Source: an uncultured Candidatus Saccharibacteria bacterium
GTDB lineage: Bacteria; Patescibacteriota; Saccharimonadia; Saccharimonadales; Saccharimonadaceae
DNA length: 35,895 nucleotides
Assembly: GCA_948851665.1 (NCBI GenBank)
Contig: CAQOWG010000010.1
Coordinates: forward strand, 1 to 35,895
Reading direction: 5' to 3'
The notes beneath the pieces were generated by a model, which saw nothing but the letters and a program-made list of their open reading frames with translations, was not told where the DNA came from and did not search any database. Of the stretch, positions 30,140 through 35,895 are shown one piece after another (positions within the stretch are counted from its first letter, which is position 1; each line of letters opens with the position of its first letter). A program made the translations under genes and the position numbers.

Positions 30140-30172
30140 GTTTTGTATTATAGCATAGTTTTTTATATTATG

Positions 30173-31345
30173 TCAAATTTTGACTTGATCGGTGCCATAT
30201 TCGGTGGCATAAGTAGTGTTATCGCTGAGGATTTTTTGATATTTCTGAATGAGATCATCGCGTTTTTCAGCCTCAGCGACGTCAAGCGCAAGGTGGTAGC
30301 GTGAAGCGGTGTTGAGATTCAACATTTCGAATGGCGTGGTAGTACTGCCGCGTTCACGATAACCATGAACTTTGAGGCGTTTTTTGTCGGCATAATTAGC
30401 AAGAATCTGGGCAAGCGCGTCGGGATAGCCGTGAAAATTGGCGATGATAGGGCGATTCTTGGTGAAGATTTCTTCAAACTCAGCTTGGGTAAGTGGTCGA
30501 TCAGTAGTGCCAATTACACCGTAGGAAAGGGCTGAGATATTGACGAAACGGAAATGTTTTTCAGGAAGATCGGCGCGGAGAATTTCAAGTGCACGTAGGG
30601 CTTCGGTTGAGACAATATCGCCGCAACCAACGAAAATATAATCTGGATCTTCATCAGAAGCAAAATCAAAGATGCTAGCGCCGCCATTTGGGAACTGCGC
30701 ATCAGCTTGGTGAGAATCAATCCAGCGTGGTTGGTCAGTTTTATTGAATGTTGTAAGATTTACAACATTCGTAGAATTCATCATGTAAATAAAAGCAGCT
30801 TCGGCAGCAACGTCATCAATCGGGAAAAGACAATTAGCAAGGGCGCTAGGGTGGCTAAGTAGGAGCGAAATTAGGACGGGAGACTGGTGGGTAAAACCAT
30901 TATGATCCTGACGCCAGCATGTGCTTGTGGAGAGAAGGTTGACGGCTGGAATGTCATTGCGCCAAGTAACTTGGCTCGATTGGGATAGAAACTTGAGATG
31001 TTGAATAAGTTGCGAAGCGATAATCGTAAAGAATGCTTCGTAACTAGTCATAGCAGCTGGTTCACCATTCATGAGATGCCCTACCATGCAAGCGAAGAGA
31101 GCATTCTCGGAAAGCAACTCAACGATACGACCATCTGGGGCTTCTGGAAGATCCCAGCTTTCGCGCGGCAACGCCCAAGCACGACTGGAAACTTCAAAAG
31201 TTGCGTCAAGTTTATTGGAAGTAGTTTCGTCTGGTGAAAAGAGATAGAAGTCGGGATGACGTAGCATATAGCTAGCCATCACCGCGCCAATGCGCTTGGC
31301 GGGAGAAAATGTTTCTTTACCAGGATGATCAACCTTATCAATCAT
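30173..31345 (-). CDS. phosphoketolase, C-terminal half (Pyr and C-terminal domains)
   Basis: 390 aa. It matches the second half of xylulose-5-P/fructose-6-P phosphoketolase: YLFSPDETTSNKLDATFEV, SYEAFFTIIASQLIQH with the conserved Glu, WRQDHNGFTHQSP and HGYRERGSTTTPFEML. It begins four bases inside the end of the N-terminal-half gene (ATGA overlap) and in a different frame, so the enzyme would be made as two chains by coupled translation. The split falls in the linker between the PP and Pyr domains. The partner carries the ThDP pyrophosphate-binding half. Together they total 706 residues against roughly 790-820 for one-piece enzymes, the shortfall being mainly the linker. No terminator is evident. 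Confidence 0.9.
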   Translation of the reverse strand: MIDKVDHPGKETFSPAKRIGAVMASYMLRHPDFYLFSPDETTSNKLDATFEVSSRAWALPRESWDLPEAPDGRIVELLSENALFACMVGHLMNGEPAAMTSYEAFFTIIASQLIQHLKFLSQSSQVTWRNDIPAVNLLSTSTCWRQDHNGFTHQSPVLISLLLSHPSALANCLFPIDDVAAEAAFIYMMNSTNVVNLTTFNKTDQPRWIDSHQADAQFPNGGASIFDFASDEDPDYIFVGCGDIVSTEALRALEILRADLPEKHFRFVNISALSYGVIGTTDRPLTQAEFEEIFTKNRPIIANFHGYPDALAQILANYADKKRLKVHGYRERGSTTTPFEMLNLNTASRYHLALDVAEAEKRDDLIQKYQKILSDNTTYATEYGTDQVKI

Positions 31346-32292
31346 AATTCAAAGCCTTTCTCAGTCTTAAATAATTCGGAAAAATCGTAGCTCTTCAGCC
31401 ATTGACTGAGCAATTTAAGCTGGTCGGGGTCGGTTTTTGCGTCAGGCAAAGGAATCTGATGAGCAAGATGACTGCCAGCTACCTTTTTGCCGTCTACTGC
31501 TTTGGGGCCGGTCGCACCCTTTTCGGAACGGAAAATTAGGAATGGGTGATTAACTCGCTCGGCGTCTTTGAGGGCTGACTGAAAAGCGCATGGAGCGTCA
31601 CCATCAATCCAAAACGGTTGATAGCCAAAGCCACGAATAAGTTCGTTCATTTCACGTTCAGATTTGCGACCATAGATGGTTGGAGCAGAAATCTTGTAGC
31701 CGTTCAGGTGCAAGATTGGCATTACACGGCCATTATAGTGGTGATCGCCAACTAGTTGCTGAAGATTAAGCGAAGCAAGTGCTGTAGCAGTTTCAAATTC
31801 ACCATCACCAAGCAAAACGGCGATGTGTTTTTCCGGATGACCAAGCGCAAGACCATAAGCGGCACCAAGAGCGTAACCTAGTTCCCCACCCTCGCAAATG
31901 ACACCGGGAGTGAAAGGACTTGAGTGGGAAGGAAATCCACCTGGCCAAGAAAAGTTACGGCAGAGATAGGCGATCCCCTTAACGTCGCGAGTAGCATGAG
32001 GATCGATTTTTTCTAGTTCTCCGTCAATAAAGAGATTGGCCTGGAGGGCTGGAAATCCATGACCGGGGCCAAGAATAAAAGTTGTTTCTGGACGGTGAGC
32101 CTTTAGATTAGCATAGGCAACATTAATACCATGACAAGTTCCCCAGTGCCCAAGTAACCGAGGCTTAACATCTTCAGCAGAGAGAGGCTTTTCAAGCAAA
32201 AAGTTATTTTGTAGGAAAAGTTGTGCGACCGTCAAATAATCGCAAGCACGAACTCGACGCAAAATCGATTGAAAACTATCACCTCCGTTCAT
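31342..32292 (-). CDS. phosphoketolase, N-terminal half (PP domain)
   Basis: 316 aa. It matches the first half of phosphoketolase: LLGHWGTCHGINV, ILGPGHGFPALQANL, PGGFPSHSSP, GGELGYALGAAYG, the ThDP/Mg motif GDGEFETATAL, LHLNGYKISAPTI and VDGKKVAGSHLAHQIPL. The enzyme cleaves xylulose-5-P and/or fructose-6-P with phosphate to acetyl phosphate, a route to ATP in fermentative CPR bacteria. The chain ends at the inter-domain linker with TGA. Leaderless promoter: TATAAT (32300-32305), seven bases, ATG. Readthrough cannot join it to the next gene, since that is in another frame. Confidence 0.9.
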   Translation of the reverse strand: MNGGDSFQSILRRVRACDYLTVAQLFLQNNFLLEKPLSAEDVKPRLLGHWGTCHGINVAYANLKAHRPETTFILGPGHGFPALQANLFIDGELEKIDPHATRDVKGIAYLCRNFSWPGGFPSHSSPFTPGVICEGGELGYALGAAYGLALGHPEKHIAVLLGDGEFETATALASLNLQQLVGDHHYNGRVMPILHLNGYKISAPTIYGRKSEREMNELIRGFGYQPFWIDGDAPCAFQSALKDAERVNHPFLIFRSEKGATGPKAVDGKKVAGSHLAHQIPLPDAKTDPDQLKLLSQWLKSYDFSELFKTEKGFEL

Positions 32293-32316
32293 GTTATATA
32301 TTATAGCACAGAATTA

Positions 32317-32865
32317 CTAGGCGCGACCGACTTTAACCATAGCAGGGCGCAAAACCACTTCTTCGTAAGAATACCCTGGGCGTAAAGTCTCGATAATGAC
32401 TTCTGTCTCACCTTCGCCATCTTCCACCGAAACAGCTTCATGAAAGTCGGGATTAAACTCAGTGCCAGATTCGGAATTGATTACACTGAGTCCAAGGCTG
32501 GAAAGAAGTTTTTCAAAATTCTTAGCAAGTGGCGCAAGTTGATCAGGGTAGGTTGCGAGAGCCCGTGAAAAATCGTCAATCAGCGGCAAGAATTTTTCAA
32601 CCGTAGCAAAACGAGCGGCAGACATGGCTTGAGAACGTTGCAGTTCAGTCTGCTTGCGATAGTTCTCAAAATCGGCACGCGTACGTTGCAAATCGTTGGT
32701 GAGCTCGATAATTCGTACTTCAAAAGCCGAGGCATCAGGCTCCATGGAGACAGTTTCTACTGGGCCAACTTGTGGTTGAACATCGGTCTGATTTTCAGCC
32801 TGGTCGTCGCCTAGGACTTCTGGTGTCGCGTCAATATTAGTAGTGTCGGGGGTTGTTTTTTTCAT
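32317..32865 (-). CDS. grpE: GrpE nucleotide exchange factor
   Basis: 182 aa. Co-chaperone that releases ADP from DnaK. A disordered acidic N-terminus (~40 residues) precedes the long dimerisation helix (RADFENYRKQTELQRSQAM). The beta-wing region includes NPDFHEAVS and the C-terminal RPGYSYEEVVLRPAMVKVG. The ATG overlaps the hrcA stop (ATGA), with AAAGGAG inside the end of hrcA, so translation is coupled. Confidence 0.95.
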   Translation of the reverse strand: MKKTTPDTTNIDATPEVLGDDQAENQTDVQPQVGPVETVSMEPDASAFEVRIIELTNDLQRTRADFENYRKQTELQRSQAMSAARFATVEKFLPLIDDFSRALATYPDQLAPLAKNFEKLLSSLGLSVINSESGTEFNPDFHEAVSVEDGEGETEVIIETLRPGYSYEEVVLRPAMVKVGRA

Positions 32866-33611
32866 ATAGCTCCTTTCAAAGATAATGTTTGCTCAAGAAA
32901 ATCACCGGCGTGTCGCACGAGTGACATTACACGGATATAATTTTGGCGGGTTGGGCCGAGTACGCCAATATAACTTTTGTCAGAGAATGGAGAGCGGAAG
33001 CGACTGATAATTAAAGAAACACCCGAGGTCTTGCCGATGGGGTTTTCCTGGCCAATGAAAATATTGAGCGGCTGACCAGGTGCCGCCTCACGCAACCACG
33101 GCTCGAGATTATCTAGTAACTCGGCAACGGCTTGAACACGAGCATTATCGAAAAATTCGGGCTGGGTAAAAAGACGCGAAATACCAGAAATATAAAGTTG
33201 TTCACCAATAGTGGCAAGGCCAAGGTTACCCGTAAGATCAACGAGAGAGTCAACAGCGCCACGGATGGCGAAGTCGGCACGAGTTTGAGAATTGACGCGC
33301 ACTTCTAGCACACGCTGACCACGGTCCCCAGAGAGATTGCTGATTTCGGCGCGCGTTTTGACTTCATCGGGGCGCTCAGAAAGAGCGTTGACATAATAAC
33401 GATAGCCAGCATCAGTCGGAACGCGACCGGCAGAGGTGTGTGGCTGAGCAATTAAACCGGCGTCTTCGAGATGAGCCATTTCAGAACGAATAGTCGCCGG
33501 AGAGACGTCAAAAAGCTTTGCTAAAGTTACACTACCAACCGGAGTAGCAACCTCAGCGTATTCCTCAATAATAGAAAAAAGAATTTTCTCTTGTCGTGCT
33601 GTAAGATTCAT
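32862..33611 (-). CDS. hrcA: heat-inducible transcription repressor HrcA (short form)
   Basis: 249 aa, clearly shorter than the usual ~340. The N-terminal winged helix (TARQEKILFSIIEEYAEVATPVGS, SPATIRSEMAHLEDAGLI, PHTSAGRVPTDAGYRYYV) is typical. The later GKTSGVSLIISRFRSP and GVLGPTRQNYIRVMSLV segments match the C-terminal region, so the reduction is internal. The ATG at 33611 is set by TATAAT (33618-33623) six bases upstream. It normally represses grpE/dnaK through CIRCE; no CIRCE is visible near this promoter, so autorepression may use another site or be absent. Confidence 0.93.
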   Translation of the reverse strand: MNLTARQEKILFSIIEEYAEVATPVGSVTLAKLFDVSPATIRSEMAHLEDAGLIAQPHTSAGRVPTDAGYRYYVNALSERPDEVKTRAEISNLSGDRGQRVLEVRVNSQTRADFAIRGAVDSLVDLTGNLGLATIGEQLYISGISRLFTQPEFFDNARVQAVAELLDNLEPWLREAAPGQPLNIFIGQENPIGKTSGVSLIISRFRSPFSDKSYIGVLGPTRQNYIRVMSLVRHAGDFLEQTLSLKGAI

Positions 33612-33703
33612 AATAATATTATACCTAATTGGCAATCCCATGGCAAGCATGCTAATCATGGTTGCTAGCGTATACAGGTAGCTATATGGTATAATAGCGA
33701 CAT

Positions 33704-34342
33704 ATGGAACAACAGCTAAAAGACATCAAAGCGTGGCTTGGGGTTGGGAGCGTTAATATTTTTGGTTTGCCAATGAGCGGCAAAGATACTGTGGGGGTGC
33801 GTTTGGCGGAGAACTTAGGGGCGAAGTTTCTGTCTTCAGGAATGATCGTCCGAGCAATGGAAAAAGAGAAGGGTATCAATCTATCTGGACAAGGTAGCTT
33901 GATTCCGTCTAATACTTTCTACGAATGGATCCTACCGTATTTTGAGCGCGAAGATTTATGGAACTATCCGCTCATCCTCTCTTCCATTGGTCGGTGGGCG
34001 GGCGAAGAAGATGAGGTGATGGCCGTAGCACGCTCAAGTGGCCATACGATTCGGGCTGCGGTTGAGCTGCGACTTTCGGAACAGGACGTAGTGGAACGTT
34101 GGGAAGCGGCCAAGTTATTGGGCGACCGTGGTCTGAGGCCGGATGACGCAAACCCAGATATTTTTCGCAAACGTATTGAAGAATATCGCAATAAAACCCT
34201 GCCGGTATTGAAGCACTACCAAGAATTAGGTCTCCTTGTCTCGGTGCCGGCTAATCTTTCGCGAGATCAGGTCTTTGCGAAGGTGGTGGAAGCGTTGGCG
34301 AACTTTTCGAAGCGCACGCATAATTTCTCGCCGGTATTGTAG
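33704..34342 (+). CDS. adenylate-kinase-like nucleoside monophosphate kinase
   Basis: 212 aa. P-loop GLPMSGKDT (21-29), then KFLSSGMIVRAMEKEKG as the NMP-binding start, and a lid/core end GLRPDDANPDIFRKRIEEYRNKTLPVLKHYQ like the RxDD...RxxxY..T.PV..Y pattern of adenylate kinases. It likely phosphorylates a nucleoside monophosphate; whether AMP is preferred is uncertain because the usual DGFPR motif is not evident. Leaderless: TATAAT (33690-33695), eight bases, ATG. Its last 117 bp overlap the convergent surface-protein gene. Confidence 0.8.
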   Translation: MEQQLKDIKAWLGVGSVNIFGLPMSGKDTVGVRLAENLGAKFLSSGMIVRAMEKEKGINLSGQGSLIPSNTFYEWILPYFEREDLWNYPLILSSIGRWAGEEDEVMAVARSSGHTIRAAVELRLSEQDVVERWEAAKLLGDRGLRPDDANPDIFRKRIEEYRNKTLPVLKHYQELGLLVSVPANLSRDQVFAKVVEALANFSKRTHNFSPVL

Positions 34343-35593
34343 GCAAATATAAATCACTCCTGCTGACACGATGGTCGCGACAATACCAAAAGCAACAAAA
34401 GTTGTAGTGCTGGTCCCGCCGGTGTCGGGGACAAGCGCATAGCTGGCGCCGGTATTGGTGCTGGAAATTTTACGACAACGATTAGTCTCAGGATTACGCT
34501 CATAACCTTTGGCGCAAGGCTTGAGACTGGATGAAGAGCTTTCAATGTTTTTGCAACGACCAGTGAGGGGATTGCGATATTTGCCAGCAGGGCAGGCGCC
34601 AGTGGACGAGTCAGAAATGGAAGTAGAATTGATACAATTCCCCGTCAGCAGGTTGACGACTTTTCCAGCTGGACAGGTGCGGAACTCTTGATATTGATTG
34701 GATGAGGTAGGGGTGCGTGAGTAAGTTATGTGCCAGCTTTCAGTGCCACTAGCGTCATAGAATTTAGCATAGGAAGCGGACTTTTTCTGACCGTGGGGGT
34801 AGACTAGAGCATCAACTACTTGGCCATCAGCGTCGATTAGATCGATCTGATTAGACTTGGTGGGATTTTTGGTGAGGGAAAATTGCTCACCAGGATAGAA
34901 AGCAAAATAATTTTCGGCAGCAATAGTGCCAGAGAGTCCGTAAGTCTTATTTTTGTAACGCAGGGCGCAACCGTCTAGTTGTACTGTGCTGGCAGATGGG
35001 TTATAGAGTTCAATAAATTGCTCACTTTGTGTGGCTTCGTAATAGGTATAAATTTCTGTGAATTCGAGAACACGGCACTGGGCCTGGCTTCCAGTTTCAT
35101 CGTCTACTACTGGCGTCGGAAGGATAAGGGTGTTACGACCAGCCTCAAAGTCTGGTTCGTATGTTGTGCTCTGATAAAATATCAGATCTTCCGTTTCCAA
35201 ATCGCGGACAAGCGAAATAAGAGATTTGCTAGGAAAGCTTGGTTGACAGGGGGATTTGCCCGTCCAGCAAACGGCGTCTACTACTTCCCCATTATAGCGG
35301 AGTTCAAGTGGGCCAGCATTAAGAGCGAGTTGGGTGATATAAGTAAGGTCGGATTTCGTAGCCTCGGGTGAATTATAGTAACGCATGAGGAGGTTCTCGC
35401 CGGTGAGGACAGAACCCTCGGGGAACTCAATAAGAGGAGTGGTGTTCCCGCTAGAATTGGTATAAGTTAAGGAGAAACCGGCGAGCGAAATCGGAGCGCC
35501 GGTTAGATTGATAAGTTCGATGAACTCCCCGGCGTTGGCAATTCCATCGATAGTGTAGCCCGGATTGAGGGCGCGAATAATTAAAGTTTTCAT
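34226..35593 (-). CDS. lamin-tail-domain surface protein with CPAGK repeats and C-terminal TM
   Basis: 455 aa. Two lamin-tail domains (about 2-110 and 170-290; FIELINLTGAPISLAGFSL and FIELYNPSASTVQLDGCAL). Three Cys repeats follow (CPAGKVVNLLTGNC, CPAGKYRNPLTGRC, CAKGYERNPETNRC), then a TM helix (about 399-420) and a basic cytoplasmic tail. Domains of this kind are extracellular, yet no signal peptide is present and an in-frame TAG 12 bases before the ATG excludes a nearby longer start. It may be N-terminally truncated or exported another way. The 3' end overlaps the NMP kinase gene. Confidence 0.82.
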   Translation of the reverse strand: MKTLIIRALNPGYTIDGIANAGEFIELINLTGAPISLAGFSLTYTNSSGNTTPLIEFPEGSVLTGENLLMRYYNSPEATKSDLTYITQLALNAGPLELRYNGEVVDAVCWTGKSPCQPSFPSKSLISLVRDLETEDLIFYQSTTYEPDFEAGRNTLILPTPVVDDETGSQAQCRVLEFTEIYTYYEATQSEQFIELYNPSASTVQLDGCALRYKNKTYGLSGTIAAENYFAFYPGEQFSLTKNPTKSNQIDLIDADGQVVDALVYPHGQKKSASYAKFYDASGTESWHITYSRTPTSSNQYQEFRTCPAGKVVNLLTGNCINSTSISDSSTGACPAGKYRNPLTGRCKNIESSSSSLKPCAKGYERNPETNRCRKISSTNTGASYALVPDTGGTSTTTFVAFGIVATIVSAGVIYICLQYRREIMRALRKVRQRFHHLRKDLISRKISRHRDKET

Positions 35594-35749
35594 GCCCCCA
35601 CTCTATATCAAAAAACAAAATAATAACAAGCACTGGCGTAATAATATAGCATAAATGGATTAGTAGAACATATTGCTATAAACACTGGCAAGCAATAGTA
35701 TTTTGGTAGGACAGAAAAGACCATATATTAGCAAGCGATACCATTATAT

Positions 35750-35895
35750 TTGTTGTTATACTTACAACAGTATAAAATACAACGTTGTAGACTCTACAAC
35801 GATACTGTTACTAGTGAGCCATAATGCCCTGCTTATCTGTGGAAAACTATGTGGAAAAGCCTGTGGATAACTTAAAGGTGTTGTAAAGATTACAA
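35750..35895. other. probable part of oriC: DnaA boxes and TACAAC/GTTGTA repeats
   Basis: TGTGGAAAA (35838-35846), TGTGGAAAA (35850-35858) and the consensus DnaA box TGTGGATAA (35862-35870) lie in one orientation at exact 12-bp spacing. Just to the left, TACAAC (35763-35768, 35778-35783, 35795-35800) and GTTGTA (35784-35789) form several inverted repeats, and TTGTA...TACAA closes the window. The rest of 35594-35750 is AT-rich with no gene. This matches the region before dnaA in many bacteria, so dnaA is expected to the right. Confidence 0.55.

Noticed and set aside
31342..31345. Phosphoketolase joined by TGA recoding (Gly) as in Gracilibacteria/SR1
   Set aside because: The C-terminal half is in a different frame, so reading through TGA would not join the halves. 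TGA also ends hrcA and other genes.
33612..33703. CIRCE operator upstream of hrcA
   Set aside because: No TTAGCACTC-N9-GAGTGCTAA-like inverted repeat. The AGCATGCTA and TTGCTAGC words here do not fit its spacing.

Overview
The window looks like chromosomal DNA of a Patescibacteria/CPR lineage, most likely Candidatus Saccharibacteria (TM7). This is inferred from gene content, small compact genes, and surface proteins with lamin-tail, FISUMP-like and LPxxG-like features; no rRNA or marker phylogeny is available here. TGA is used as an ordinary stop, which argues against the SR1/Gracilibacteria code.

Layout. (1) 1-6.98 kb: a FISUMP-domain gene fragment at the very edge, then five minus-strand genes for surface or secreted proteins: an LPTAGP/TM-anchored DUF11-like protein, a two-TM protein with an SP/TP-repeat stalk, an N/G/Q-rich-tailed protein, a membrane-anchored thioredoxin-fold protein and a small protein. 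Three of the five have a TTGACW-N17-TACAAT promoter followed by a long, folded leader and a Shine-Dalgarno site. (2) 7.07-9.24 kb: a NatA/NatB-type ABC exporter. (3) 9,286-17,972: an 8.7-kb integrative element inserted in the 3' end of tRNA-Gly(TCC). It is bounded by a 9-bp direct repeat equal to the tRNA 3' end including CCA. It carries a serine recombinase, a Schlafen/AlbA-type regulator surrounded by repeated ACTATAAA operator-like sites, a HEPN-motif protein, an HTH protein, a strongly folded candidate ncRNA, and a run of unknown, partly membrane-anchored proteins. (4) 17.96-18.5 kb: tRNA-Gly, tRNA-His and a second FISUMP fragment that is an inverted copy of the one at the window start. 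(5) 18.6-26.3 kb: a disordered tail-anchored protein, tpiA with an unusual loop 6 and a large palindrome over its promoter, an unknown 459-aa protein behind a 235-nt structured leader, a PMM-like HAD phosphatase, a membrane protein, tyrS and a membrane JAMM-motif protein. (6) 26.6-35.6 kb: a class A PBP, a PIN/TRAM protein, a phosphoketolase encoded as two overlapping genes, grpE, hrcA, an adenylate-kinase-like NMP kinase and a lamin-tail surface protein. (7) The last ~150 bp holds a DnaA-box cluster that looks like part of oriC.

Two expression styles recur. Housekeeping genes and some element genes have TATAAT followed 6-8 nt later by ATG with no Shine-Dalgarno, implying leaderless mRNAs. 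Several surface, unknown or accessory genes instead have long structured leaders with a good Shine-Dalgarno.

The main candidates for something new are the tRNA-Gly element with its repeat-flanked Schlafen-like gene and three-way-junction RNA, the two-gene phosphoketolase, the inverted FISUMP cassettes, and the palindrome and odd catalytic loop of tpiA.
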